DNA from: Leadbetterella sp035299025
Lineage (GTDB): Bacteria; Bacteroidota; Bacteroidia; Cytophagales; Spirosomataceae
DNA: 64,000 nt
NCBI GenBank assembly: GCA_035299025.1
Contig: DATGXK010000007.1
Location: 1,178,001 to 1,242,000, forward strand
Reading direction: 5' to 3'
In this document: one piece after another, positions 53,159 to 62,495 of the stretch
Position numbering within the stretch: position 1 is the stretch's first letter
Layout of the letters: every line of letters starts with the position of its first letter
Notes under the pieces: model-generated
The model's database searches: none
The model's input: the letters and a program-made list of their open reading frames with translations, nothing else
What the model was told of the DNA's origin: nothing
Program-made: the position numbers and the translations under genes

Positions 53159-56100
53159 ATGGCTCTTGGGAGACGCTTACTCTTATTTCTTGTGTTTTGG
53201 ATTGTTTCTCAATCTGTTGCATCGGCGTATATTTTCGTAAAAAACCAAGGACAGTGGCCAGCTGAAGTACTTTACAGAACTTCTATTCCTTCGGGACAGC
53301 TTTGGATTACTCAAAAAGGTCTGGTCTATCAGCTCTACGAAGCCGAAAATTCTCCACATTTTTCATCGGATAGGCAAGCAAGGAAATCATTTTCTACCCA
53401 AAATATCAGTTTGGAATTTAAGAACATCTGCCATTTCTCTAAAAAAGAAAAGGCTGTTGCTCAAACCTTTAACTTTTTTATTGGTCAAAATAAAGACGAA
53501 TGGAAGTCGAATGTGCCTGCTTTTGAGGAAATTTTACTTGAAAATGTTTTCGATGGTATCGACTTTAGAATGTATTCTGCGGACCAATCGCTTAAATATG
53601 AGTATATTGTAAAACCCGGAGCTGATGCCAGTCAAATAAAATTCAAATACGAAGGTGCCAATGAAACCCTCATTCAAAAGAACGAATTGATTCTCAAAAC
53701 AAACTTTGGATTGATCAAAGAATTTCAGCCTTTCACTTACCAAAGTACAAATAAACAGAAGAAACCAATAAAGTCGAGTTTCAAAATGACCGATGATTAT
53801 ATTTCCTTTCAACTGGCAGAATACAATCATAATCAAGAACTTATCATAGACCCAGAACTGGTTTTTAGTACCTATTCGGGTTCATTGTCAGACAATTGGT
53901 CACATACGGCCACCTATGATTCTAAAGGAAATACTTATGCAGCTGGTACTGTTTTCGGTGTAAATTTCCCAGTTTCATTGAATGCCTACCAGCCAAAATC
54001 TGCTGGAACAACCACTCAAAACGACGTAGGTTATAGAACAGATATAGTAATTGTAAAATATTCAGAGGATGGCAGTGATATTCTTTACTCGACCTTTCTA
54101 GGAGGAAATGAATCAGAAGTTCCTCACAGCTTGATAGTTAACTCAAAAGACGAGCTGGTAATTTTCGGCACCACTTCGTCCGAAACATTCCCAGTGACAG
54201 ACGCATCGTTTGACCGCAGCTTCAATGGCGGCACATTTCTTAACGGCCCACCCATTACCTCCAATATTGCGTTTTTCTCTGGAACGGACATTTTCGTAAC
54301 TGTACTTTCCGAAAATGGAGATAGGCTCTTGGGGTCAACTTTCGTTGGCGGAACGGAAAACGATGGAATTCATGACTTCAGGGCTCTGGAAATCCAAAAC
54401 TATGGCGATGAATTTAGGGGCGAAGTATATGTAGATGCCGCCGACAATATCTATGTAGCCAGTGTGAGTACATCGGCAAATTTCCCGGTTAATAATTCAA
54501 CGCAAACTAAAAAATCTACTTACGACGCAGTCGTTTTCAAGCTAAACAAATATTGCAACAGTCTGTTATACAGCACATTTATAGGTGGAAACAATTATGA
54601 CGCAGCGTATGGCATCAGAGTAGATAAGGCCAACAATATATATGTTTGTGGTGTAACACTCAGCAAAGATTTCCCTTTGGTTGGCCAAGGTTTTAGAAAA
54701 TCCTTCGGTGGCGACTCAGAGGGCTTTATTATAAAGATAGAGAATCAAAGACTGACAGCATCGACTTTCATTGGCACATCTAAAGGTGACTTGGCACAGC
54801 TGATTGACCTAGATTTAGATGGGAATGTTTATACATTAGGCTCAACTCTAGGCGAATATCCAGTGACCAGTGGGCTTTACCAAAATGCCAAAAGTGGGCA
54901 GTTTGTACAAGTGTTGGCCAACAATTTAACGACTTCCAGATTTTCATCAATATTTGGCACTGGTAGGTCATTCGGAACTGTCGACCTAGTACCAACGGCC
55001 TTCATGGTTAATGATTGCGGCAATATTTATGTATCTGGTTGGGGCGGTAGAGTGAATTCTGAAAACGGATATAATAAAAACAGTACCACCAAAGGCCTCC
55101 CTATTACCGAAAATGCCTTCAAAAAAACGACTTCAGGAAGCAATTACTATTTTGCCATTTTTGAAAAAGGCTTTAAATCATTGCTTTATGGCACTTATTT
55201 TGGATCCACTCCTCCAACTAACGCCGATGAAGAGCGTGGAGACCACCTGGACGGCGGAACTTGCAGATTTGATAAAAACGGTACCATTTACCATTCGGCC
55301 TGTGTGTGTAAGGCCTTTGGTTTTGTAGAATTTCCGCTCAAAAATGCCGCCGAGCCGAACCATAGAAATGGCAATTGCAACATGGCGGCTTTTAAATTTA
55401 ATTTGGATGCTCTGAACGCAAAATTTGACTTAAAAGATGGCTCCGCCATTAACCCCACAGAAATATGTGCCCCGGCAAAATTAGATTTTGACAACAACTC
55501 AATAGGAGGCGATACTTTTGAATGGTTCGTTAACAATTCCAAAATATCCACTGCTGAAAACATTAATTACACATTTACGGATTCTGGGCAATATAAAATA
55601 AAACTCATAGCCTACAACAAAGTAACCTGCAAGGCGGTAGACTCCACTTTCAGGACTTTAAAAGTAAAGTCTTTTAACCATCGTGTTTCTAACGACACCA
55701 CGGTTTGTCCTGGTGCACAGGTTTTTATGAATGCCTTTGGCGGAAAAACTTACAAATGGTCTCCGAGTCAATTTTTCTCCAACTCCACAAAAGACAGTGT
55801 AAGCACCAAAGTTCAAAACACCCAGATTTTCACTGTTGAGATCTCAAACCAAGAGTGTACTATCAAAAAAGACATAAAAGTGACGGTTGAAAATACCAAA
55901 ACTGATTTCGGAGCAACTAACAATTCCACCATTTGTAAAGGAAATAAAATCAGCTTAAATGCCTCAGGTTTAGCTGATAAATTTGTTTGGTCAGGTGAAG
56001 GCATTTCTGACTCCACCAAGGCATCAATCACGATAAACCCTAGCAAAACAAGCACTTACACCGTAAAGGCATTCTATTCGGATGGATGTAACCCACAAAA

Positions 56101-56602
56101 AGCAGTAATCGTGACGGTCGACGAGAGTGTAAAACTTGACTTTGATTATGAATACAAATTTGCTTGTCATAAACCTTCAGAGATAATTTTCAACAATAAA
56201 AGTACAGGGGCTAGCAGCTATATTTGGAAAATCGGAGAAAATCCAGAAACAGCGGACATTTCGACTTTTTCAGTAAGAAGCAATCTGACAACTTTTCTTA
56301 CCTTGAAAGGTCTGAGCAATGCGGGTTGTGCATTTGAGACTACCCGAAATATTGATTTGAAAACTTACGACGGAATAATTCCGAACGTAATTACGCCCAA
56401 CAATGACAAAAAAAATGATACTTTTGTGGTAGGATATCCCTCAAGTACTTTACAAATTTTTAACACTTGGGGAAAAAAAATATTCGAAGATTTCAACTAT
56501 CAAAACGATTGGGGAAATAAAACCAATGCTGGAACGTATTATTATTTACTAACTATACCCAACGGCCAAGTTTGCAAAGGTTGGCTAGAGGTTCTAAATT
56601 AA
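53159..56602 (+). CDS. Large secreted adhesin-like protein with SBBP repeats and T9SS type B (CHU_C) domain
   Basis: A 1147-residue cell-surface protein. Signal peptide (RRLLLFLVFWIVSQSVASA). The N-terminal domain (IFVKNQGQWPAEVLYRTSIPSG to about 230) is the one that precedes SBBP repeats. SBBP beta-propeller repeats follow (about 240-650; e.g. DILYSTFLGGNESE, LLYSTFIGGNNYDAAYG), then PKD/Ig-like domains with cysteine pairs (about 740-1040). The last about 70 residues, from NVITPNNDKKNDTF, form a gliding-motility-associated C-terminal domain that routes it through T9SS type B. It probably acts in attachment or gliding. The DUF4920 gene follows after 11 bp. Confidence 0.88.
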   Translation: MALGRRLLLFLVFWIVSQSVASAYIFVKNQGQWPAEVLYRTSIPSGQLWITQKGLVYQLYEAENSPHFSSDRQARKSFSTQNISLEFKNICHFSKKEKAVAQTFNFFIGQNKDEWKSNVPAFEEILLENVFDGIDFRMYSADQSLKYEYIVKPGADASQIKFKYEGANETLIQKNELILKTNFGLIKEFQPFTYQSTNKQKKPIKSSFKMTDDYISFQLAEYNHNQELIIDPELVFSTYSGSLSDNWSHTATYDSKGNTYAAGTVFGVNFPVSLNAYQPKSAGTTTQNDVGYRTDIVIVKYSEDGSDILYSTFLGGNESEVPHSLIVNSKDELVIFGTTSSETFPVTDASFDRSFNGGTFLNGPPITSNIAFFSGTDIFVTVLSENGDRLLGSTFVGGTENDGIHDFRALEIQNYGDEFRGEVYVDAADNIYVASVSTSANFPVNNSTQTKKSTYDAVVFKLNKYCNSLLYSTFIGGNNYDAAYGIRVDKANNIYVCGVTLSKDFPLVGQGFRKSFGGDSEGFIIKIENQRLTASTFIGTSKGDLAQLIDLDLDGNVYTLGSTLGEYPVTSGLYQNAKSGQFVQVLANNLTTSRFSSIFGTGRSFGTVDLVPTAFMVNDCGNIYVSGWGGRVNSENGYNKNSTTKGLPITENAFKKTTSGSNYYFAIFEKGFKSLLYGTYFGSTPPTNADEERGDHLDGGTCRFDKNGTIYHSACVCKAFGFVEFPLKNAAEPNHRNGNCNMAAFKFNLDALNAKFDLKDGSAINPTEICAPAKLDFDNNSIGGDTFEWFVNNSKISTAENINYTFTDSGQYKIKLIAYNKVTCKAVDSTFRTLKVKSFNHRVSNDTTVCPGAQVFMNAFGGKTYKWSPSQFFSNSTKDSVSTKVQNTQIFTVEISNQECTIKKDIKVTVENTKTDFGATNNSTICKGNKISLNASGLADKFVWSGEGISDSTKASITINPSKTSTYTVKAFYSDGCNPQKAVIVTVDESVKLDFDYEYKFACHKPSEIIFNNKSTGASSYIWKIGENPETADISTFSVRSNLTTFLTLKGLSNAGCAFETTRNIDLKTYDGIIPNVITPNNDKKNDTFVVGYPSSTLQIFNTWGKKIFEDFNYQNDWGNKTNAGTYYYLLTIPNGQVCKGWLEVLN

Positions 56603-56613
56603 TCAACAATAAC

Positions 56614-57066
56614 ATGAAAAATTTATTTATCACAATTCTATTCCTGAGTTTAACGAGCATCGCTTTTGGTCAAAAATATGATGCATTTGGCAAGAAAATA
56701 AAGCCAAAAGGAACAGCTACAGCAGCATCTCTTAAAGATAAAACCACTTTTGAGGCCGCACCTGTCAAAGTTGAAGGTGAGGTAGAATCCGTTTGTCAGG
56801 CTGCGGGATGTTGGATGAAAATCAAAACTGCCGATGGCCAAACCATGCGAGTAACCTTTAAAGACTATGGTTTTTTTGTACCGAAAGACATTGCTGGCAA
56901 AAAAGTCATTTTTGAGGGAATTCCGGCAGTAAAAATTACCAGTGTAGCCGAACTTCAACACTATGCAGAAGATGCAGGTAAATCGAAAGAAGAAATTGCG
57001 AAAATTACAAGTCCAAAAACTGAGCTGACTTTTGTGGCAGATGGTGTTTTGGTACCGAAAAACTAA
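56614..57066 (+). CDS. DUF4920 domain protein, exported
   Basis: A 150-residue periplasmic protein: signal peptide MKNLFITILFLSLTSIAFG, then a small beta-barrel domain with VEGEVESVCQAAGCWMKI, whose C-x3-GCW motif is the family hallmark, and a C-terminal VADGVLVPKN. The function of the family is unknown. Two conserved cysteines five residues apart suggest metal or redox chemistry. The frame opens at 56572 inside the adhesin gene; the ATG at 56614 starts the signal peptide. A broken partial copy lies 1.6 kb downstream. Confidence 0.85.
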   Translation: MKNLFITILFLSLTSIAFGQKYDAFGKKIKPKGTATAASLKDKTTFEAAPVKVEGEVESVCQAAGCWMKIKTADGQTMRVTFKDYGFFVPKDIAGKKVIFEGIPAVKITSVAELQHYAEDAGKSKEEIAKITSPKTELTFVADGVLVPKN

Positions 57067-57087
57067 AATCGTTCGAATGTAGAAATA

Positions 57088-57123
57088 ACCCATTCAGGAG
57101 ATGCTGGATGGGTTTTTTTTTTG
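57088..57123 (+). terminator. Terminator after DUF4920
   Basis: ACCCATTCAG and CTGGATGGGT pair with one G-T pair across a 6 nt loop and are followed by a run of ten or more T. It lies 21 bp past the DUF4920 stop codon. A near-copy sits at 58864-58905. Confidence 0.85.
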
Positions 57124-57153
57124 TTATGTCGAACCAAATAAACAATCCTTTCA

Positions 57154-57161
57154 TAGCTTTG
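57154..57161 (+). promoter_or_regulatory. -7 element of the alpha/beta hydrolase gene
   Basis: TAGCTTTG fits TAnnTTTG, 34 bp ahead of the start codon at 57196 and just after the DUF4920 terminator. The -33 part is not clear. Confidence 0.4.
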
Positions 57162-57195
57162 TTACATTTCAAACCTTCAATAAATAAAATCTTAA

Positions 57196-58488
57196 ATGAA
57201 AAATTGTTTTACGCTTTTAAGCTTTGCTATCACTTTCTTTTTCTCCATTGTTTCTTACTCTCAAAAAACGGATTTCGTTTACGGTGATGCTTTACCTGAT
57301 GCACCGGCATTGTCAGCTCGGGGTGAATATAAAGTTGGGGTTAAAACGCTCGAATTCACAAATGCCAACCAAATAGATATCTTAAAATCTAAAGGTGAAC
57401 AGACGGCTTTTTACGACCGAAAATTAAAAGTAGAAGTATGGTATCCTGCAACCTCAAGTGCAGATCTAAAGGAGCTCGTGGTCTATGACGAGGTTATGGG
57501 TTCGTCTAATGATCCCAAAAGGCCAATAATTCCATTTACTTTTCTGGGAAGAGCCGCAAGAGAGGCTAAACCTTTGGTAGCAGAGGGCAAATTTCCGCTC
57601 GTAATTGTATCTCATGGATACCTAGGGTCAAGATTATTGCTGACCTATTTGACTGAAAATCTAGCATCTAAAGGCTATATCGTAGTAGCCATCGACCATA
57701 TGGAATCTACTTTTAGAGATGCTGCTGGTTTCCCTAGTACACTTTTGAATCGTTCAAAAGACATCATTTTTGTACTGAATCAGATGGCTGCTCTCAATCA
57801 ATCAAAAGATGCTTTGAAAGGATTAATTGACGTGGAACATACTGGTCTAATAGGTTACTCTATGGGTGGATATGGTGTTTTGAATTTAGCTGGGGCTGGT
57901 TACAGCGACAATTCTCTTAAATTATTTGGAGCATTGACTGGCGGAAGTAAAGCTTTGGAAAGCAGATTGGGCTCAAATGCGGAATACAAGGCAAGTATAG
58001 ATGCCAGAATAAAAGCTGTGGTAGCATTTGCTCCGTGGGGAATGGAACGTGGCGTTTGGGATGCTGAAAGTTTGAAAGGCTTAAAAATCCCGACTTTCTT
58101 TTTTGCAGGAAGTCAAGATGATATATCAGGATATGAAAAAGGTATAAAAGCCATTTACAATGGTGCAATAAATACAGACAGATACATGCTTACTTACATG
58201 AATGCCCGCCACAATGTAGCTCTAAATCCTCCTCCAACGGAGTCGCTTCAACCTGGTTTACATATTGATGAATATTATAGATATGCCGAGCCAGCTTGGA
58301 ACGAAAAACGTATCAATAACATCAATCAGCACTTTGTAACAGCATTTTTGGGCATTCATTTAAAACAAAAAGACTTCGGGAAATATCTGAATCTATCGCA
58401 AGTTTCCAATGCTAAAACCTGGGAAGGATTTAAGCCTCGTTCCTCTGTGGGCCTTGAACTTCTGCATGCTCTGCCTGAGGGGAAATAA
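57196..58488 (+). CDS. Alpha/beta hydrolase (dienelactone hydrolase / PAF-acetylhydrolase-like), exported
   Basis: A 430-residue serine hydrolase with a signal peptide (MKNCFTLLSFAITFFFSIVSYSQ). The oxyanion loop is VIVSHGYLGSRLL (137-149), the nucleophile is S222 in GYSMGGYG, the acid probably lies in FFAGSQDDISG and the base histidine in MNARHNVALN. The fold and order match platelet-activating-factor acetylhydrolase-like bacterial enzymes. Natural substrate unknown. It has its own -7 element and a terminator (58572-58600), and lies between the intact DUF4920 gene and its broken copy. Confidence 0.85.
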   Translation: MKNCFTLLSFAITFFFSIVSYSQKTDFVYGDALPDAPALSARGEYKVGVKTLEFTNANQIDILKSKGEQTAFYDRKLKVEVWYPATSSADLKELVVYDEVMGSSNDPKRPIIPFTFLGRAAREAKPLVAEGKFPLVIVSHGYLGSRLLLTYLTENLASKGYIVVAIDHMESTFRDAAGFPSTLLNRSKDIIFVLNQMAALNQSKDALKGLIDVEHTGLIGYSMGGYGVLNLAGAGYSDNSLKLFGALTGGSKALESRLGSNAEYKASIDARIKAVVAFAPWGMERGVWDAESLKGLKIPTFFFAGSQDDISGYEKGIKAIYNGAINTDRYMLTYMNARHNVALNPPPTESLQPGLHIDEYYRYAEPAWNEKRINNINQHFVTAFLGIHLKQKDFGKYLNLSQVSNAKTWEGFKPRSSVGLELLHALPEGK

Positions 58489-58571
58489 TGATAATTTTAC
58501 CGGCACCCTTATGGTGTTGATTTTGGAAAAAAGTATCCTTTAAAATTACCTAAGCAATAGCAAGTTTTAGC

Positions 58572-58600
58572 AATCCAGTCACTCGATGGCTGGATTTTTT
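58572..58600 (+). terminator. Terminator of the alpha/beta hydrolase gene
   Basis: AATCCAG (58572-58578) pairs with CTGGATT (58590-58596) and the stem runs into six T. It lies 84 bp past the hydrolase stop codon. Confidence 0.65.
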
Positions 58601-58660
58601 GTATCTCAAAGAAATGAATTCTTGGTAAAGTCATATTTTTATTTTTCCCTTCCGCTTTAC

Positions 58661-58847
58661 TTTTTTGTACCAAAAGACATTGCTGGTAAAAAGTCATTTT
58701 TGAGGGAATTCCTGCTGTAAAAACTACTAGTTTTGCAGAATTACAACATTAGGCCGTAGGTAAATCTAAAGAAGAAATAGCCAAATTAATAGACCGAAAA
58801 CCGAATTGACTTTTGTAGCAGATGGTGTTTTGATACCCAAAAACTAA
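58661..58847 (+). pseudogene. Decayed partial copy of the DUF4920 gene 3' end
   Basis: From 58661 the sequence follows the intact DUF4920 gene from about 56874 to its stop codon and on through the terminator. Shared blocks include GTACCAAAAGACATTGCTGG (one base different), CATTTTTGAGGGAATTCC and GCAGATGGTGTTTTG. By eye roughly four in five bases match. One A is missing in the run after GCTGG, and bases are lost near 58752 and 58790, so the frame is broken at least three times. No 5' half, start codon or signal peptide is present. Confidence 0.8.
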
Positions 58848-58863
58848 AATCATGCAATAGTAG

Positions 58864-58905
58864 AAATAACCCATTCAGGTGGTCCCGAATGGGTTATTTT
58901 TTGTT
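58864..58905 (+). terminator. Copied hairpin terminator after the DUF4920 remnant
   Basis: AAATAACCCATTC (58864-58876) pairs perfectly with GAATGGGTTATTT (58887-58899), followed by T residues. It is a near-copy of the terminator at 57088-57123 and lies 60 bp from the stop codon of the convergent DUF2126 gene, so it could serve both strands. Confidence 0.7.
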
Positions 58906-58964
58906 TAAATCTGTCAAAAATTGAGAGAGTCATTTCATTCAATGCTTTCTAAATTAAGACACCT

Positions 58965-61900
58965 TTATTCTTTGGCTTTCCAATAGTGCCTCAAATCCAG
59001 CGTGCTCGGATATTCGGGATTAACCAATTCGATAGGCGTATCGGGCAAAAGGTCGGTTTTGGTTTGGGCCACAAACCTCGAAACCGTGCCGGTATTGATA
59101 ACCGGTGCTGTCTGTTCAATGGTGTTTGACGGCGTATGCCCAAAATCCCAGAAACGGCTGATTTTGCGTGATTCCGCCTCAAAACTATTTACTGGAAAGG
59201 TGTCAAAACTTCTTCCGCCCGGATGTGTCACAAAATAAGTGCATCCGCCCAGCACTCGGTTGTTCCAAGTGTCTACAATATCAAAAACCAAAGGTACGTC
59301 TTCGCCTATGTTTGGATGCAACGCCGACGGCGGGCTCCAAGCTTTGTATCGGATTCCTGCCACATATTCGCCTTTGGTACCCGTGCTTCTCAGCGGAATT
59401 CTACAGCCCTTGCACAACAAGATATGCCGTTCTGGCACTATTCCAGATACTTTTACTTGCAATCTTTCGAGAGAAGAATCCACAAATCTTGAAGTCCCGG
59501 CATTAGAAAGTTCCTCTCCCAAAACATGCCAAGGCTCTATACCCAGCCTGATTTCGAGCTGAATATTGTCGACAGTAATACTGCCATGGTGCGGAAATCG
59601 GAACTCAAAAAACGGACTAAACCACGAAATATCGAAGTCGTAACCTGCATCTTTGAGGTCGTTGACTACGTCTATCATATCGAGATATGCGAAATGCGGC
59701 AATAAAAATCTATCATGCAGCTCTGTGCCCCACCTAATCAGTTTCTTTTTGTAAGGATTTTTCCAAAACTTAGCCACCAATGCCCTCACCATCAAAGTTT
59801 GAACCAGGTTCATGTGTTTGTGCGGCGGCATATCAAATGCCCTAAGCTCCAAAATACCTAATCTGCCTGTTGAGGAGTCTGGCGAATACAGTTTGTCAAT
59901 ACAAAATTCCGAACGGTGGGTGTTTCCTGTAATATCTGTCAATAGATTTCTAAAAATCCTATCTACCATCCAAAACGGCACCTCCTTGTCTTCAGGTATC
60001 TGTTCAAAAGCAATCTCCATTTCATACAGTCGGTCGTCGCGACCTTCGTCTATCCTTGGAGCCTGGCTCGTAGGCCCTACAAACGGTCCTGCAAAGAGAT
60101 AGCTCAGAGCAGGATGGTGCTGCCAATAGGTTATTAGACTTCGCAACAGATCAGGTCTTCGCAATAGCGGACTATCTTCGGGCTTTGAAGCCCCCAAAGT
60201 AACGTGATTACCTCCACCAGTGCCAGTGTGGCGGCCATCTACCATAAATTTCTCCGTGCCTAGCCGGGCAAAAAACGCCTCTTCGTATAGTGCAGTGGTA
60301 TTTTCTACCAATTCCTGCCATGATTTGGCCGGCTGCACATTTACTTCTATTACACCTGGGTCAGGCGTTACCATCAATTTTTCTACTCTATAGTCAGATT
60401 TCGGCTGATACCCTTCAATCCTCACCGGCATCTGAAGTTTCTCCGCTGTATTTTCTACTGAAGCCACCAGGTCAAGGTAGTGTTCAAAATAGTCTGTTGG
60501 AGGTAGAAAAACATAAATTATGCCTTCTCTTTCTTCCACACAGAGAGCAGTAGCAAATGTATCTACCTCAAACAGTAAATTTTCTTCTTCTCCAACTTCA
60601 ACTTTTAAATCCTTTGCCTTATAAGGCGGTGAGACCGTATCATACCTATCCGCCAGTGACGCATGAAATTCTCCTAATGGCGGCAATTCCTCAAACGGAC
60701 TTCGTTCTACTGGCTGTTCTCTGCGATTCTTCGAGCTCTTGGGCAAAGACTCCAAGGGCAGACGCACGCCTATCGGCGAATTTCCGGGAATCAGAAAACA
60801 ATTTTGACGCCTGAAGTCCCACACACAGCTTGTCCAATGTCCGGTTTCATGCTCCCATTTGAGCGGCAAAACAAAGCCCGAAGGGTTATTTAAGCCTTTT
60901 TCTAAAATCTTGGCCAAAGTCTGTCTTTGAATAGAATCTTTCAGATTTACGGCCAATGGATCAAGGTTTATTGGCAATTTGCCCTCCTCCAATGCCCAGT
61001 AAATAGGGTCTTCGTAGGCCGGATTGAGGTTTTTGGTATCTATGCCGAGGTGTTTCGTCAATTCTATCGCAAATCGCTCGGCATCATGAAAGGTAAATTG
61101 GGTCTCCCCTTCTTTGGCCACCAAATCATCATTTTTCCATATCGGAAGACCGTCTTTTCGCCAGTAAAGTCCATACTGCCACCTTGGAAACAACTCGCCT
61201 GGGTACCATTTTCCCTGTCCAAAATGCAGTAATCCGCCATGGGCAAAGCGTTTTTTTAATCGAAGTGCCAAATCATACGCCAGCTTACGCTTCAAAGGGC
61301 CATCTGCGGTGGAATTCCACTCCGGCGACTCAAAATCGTCTATGGAAACAAAAGTGGGCTCACCACCCATGGTCAGTCTTACGTCTCCTTCTACAAGGTC
61401 TTTTTCTACCACCTCTCCTACTTCCATCACTTTTTGCCATTGGGCTTCGGAGTATGGTTTGGTTACCCGTGGGTCCTCATGTATTCTAAAAACATGATTG
61501 TCAAACTCAAAGCTTACGTTGCACACGTCAGTAGCACCGCTAATAGGTGCCGCACTCGCATAATCTGGCGTGCAGCAAAGCGGTATATGCCCCTCACTTG
61601 CAAACAAACCAGAAGTAGGATCGAGGCCAATCCAGCCTGCACCAGGCACGTAGGTCTCTACCCATGCATGCAAATCGGTAAAGTCGGCCTCTGGGCCTGA
61701 TGGGCCGTCGAGCGATTTCACATCAGACGTTAGCTGTACCAAATAACCTGACACAAAGCGAGTTGCGAGCCCAAAACTCCGCAGCACTTGCACCAAAAGC
61801 CAGGCAAAGTCACGGCAGGAGCCGCTTCCGAGCGTAAGAGTTTCTTCGCACGTTTGCACGCCGGTTTCTAGTCTAATATTATAACTGAGGGCATTGTAGA

Positions 61901-62357
61901 CCTGCTGGTTGGCATAAACCAAAAAATCGACGGTATTAATGTCTTTGGCCACCGACATGGTAGAAATGAACTGCTGCGTTTTTTCACCCAAATCTTTGAC
62001 TTCGAGATACGGCCCAAGTTCTTTTTGAAGTATATCGTCGTACTTGAAGGGAAACTTCTCGGCGTATTCCTCCATAAAAAAATCGAAGGGATTGATTACC
62101 TGCAGTTTAGCTATAACCTCCACTTCTATACGCAATTCGGTAGATTTTTCAGGAAAAACCACACGGGCTTGGAAATTGCCGAATGGGTCTTGCTGCCAGT
62201 TTATAAAGTGATTTTCGGGAAAAATCTTAAACGAGTAACCCTCAATTTGGGTACGTGAATGGGCAGCAGGCCGCAGCCTGAAAACATGAGGCGACAGACT
62301 CACGCTTCTGTCAAACTTATACGCAGTTTTATGCGAAATGGCTACTTTAATGGACAT
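58965..62357 (-). CDS. Transglutaminase-like/DUF2126 protein
   Basis: A 1130-residue cytoplasmic protein. The N-terminal bacterial transglutaminase-like half (VAISHKTAYKFDRSVSLSPHVFRLRP) has a full Cys-His-Asp set: C181 (GSGSCRDFAWLLVQ), H230 (DLHAWVETYVPGAGW) and D246 (GLDPTSG). The C-terminal DUF2126 part begins with DVRLTMGGEPTFVSIDDFESP and includes FMVDGRHTGTGGGNHVTLG, a nucleotide-ligase-like core with EFCIDKLYSPDSSTGRLGILELRAFDMPPH. The family is usually encoded with alpha-E (DUF403) and circularly permuted ATP-grasp proteins and is thought to modify peptides; none of these lie here. It has its own well-formed promoter and is single. Confidence 0.9.
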   Translation of the reverse strand: MSIKVAISHKTAYKFDRSVSLSPHVFRLRPAAHSRTQIEGYSFKIFPENHFINWQQDPFGNFQARVVFPEKSTELRIEVEVIAKLQVINPFDFFMEEYAEKFPFKYDDILQKELGPYLEVKDLGEKTQQFISTMSVAKDINTVDFLVYANQQVYNALSYNIRLETGVQTCEETLTLGSGSCRDFAWLLVQVLRSFGLATRFVSGYLVQLTSDVKSLDGPSGPEADFTDLHAWVETYVPGAGWIGLDPTSGLFASEGHIPLCCTPDYASAAPISGATDVCNVSFEFDNHVFRIHEDPRVTKPYSEAQWQKVMEVGEVVEKDLVEGDVRLTMGGEPTFVSIDDFESPEWNSTADGPLKRKLAYDLALRLKKRFAHGGLLHFGQGKWYPGELFPRWQYGLYWRKDGLPIWKNDDLVAKEGETQFTFHDAERFAIELTKHLGIDTKNLNPAYEDPIYWALEEGKLPINLDPLAVNLKDSIQRQTLAKILEKGLNNPSGFVLPLKWEHETGHWTSCVWDFRRQNCFLIPGNSPIGVRLPLESLPKSSKNRREQPVERSPFEELPPLGEFHASLADRYDTVSPPYKAKDLKVEVGEEENLLFEVDTFATALCVEEREGIIYVFLPPTDYFEHYLDLVASVENTAEKLQMPVRIEGYQPKSDYRVEKLMVTPDPGVIEVNVQPAKSWQELVENTTALYEEAFFARLGTEKFMVDGRHTGTGGGNHVTLGASKPEDSPLLRRPDLLRSLITYWQHHPALSYLFAGPFVGPTSQAPRIDEGRDDRLYEMEIAFEQIPEDKEVPFWMVDRIFRNLLTDITGNTHRSEFCIDKLYSPDSSTGRLGILELRAFDMPPHKHMNLVQTLMVRALVAKFWKNPYKKKLIRWGTELHDRFLLPHFAYLDMIDVVNDLKDAGYDFDISWFSPFFEFRFPHHGSITVDNIQLEIRLGIEPWHVLGEELSNAGTSRFVDSSLERLQVKVSGIVPERHILLCKGCRIPLRSTGTKGEYVAGIRYKAWSPPSALHPNIGEDVPLVFDIVDTWNNRVLGGCTYFVTHPGGRSFDTFPVNSFEAESRKISRFWDFGHTPSNTIEQTAPVINTGTVSRFVAQTKTDLLPDTPIELVNPEYPSTLDLRHYWKAKE

Positions 62358-62383
62358 CTTCTATTCTTTGGCTTATTAATCAA

Positions 62384-62413
62384 CAAATGTAATTTAAGCC
62401 CAAAAAAGTCAAA
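62384..62413 (-). promoter_or_regulatory. Promoter of the DUF2126 gene
   Basis: TTTG (62413-62410) and TACATTTG (62391-62384) are 18 bases apart on the minus strand, about 27 bp ahead of the start codon at 62357. Confidence 0.6.
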
Positions 62414-62495
62414 TTCAAACAAAACGAATCAGAAAATCCAATTAAAAACCTAGAATAATATTATTTTTGACTTGTTAAGTGCAAGAATGGTGGTG

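Larger units (their letters stand above)
58489..58964. other. Spacer of 476 bp holding a terminator and a partial gene copy
   Basis: It holds the alpha/beta hydrolase terminator (58572-58600), the decayed DUF4920 copy (58661-58847) and the copied terminator (58864-58905). The last 60 bp before the DUF2126 stop hold nothing recognisable. Confidence 0.7.

Noticed and set aside
59002..61700. Many open frames of 60-112 codons antisense to the DUF2126 gene
   Set aside because: The region is richer in G and C, which lowers stop codons on the other strand. None shows a recognisable domain, and the minus-strand protein is clearly real.
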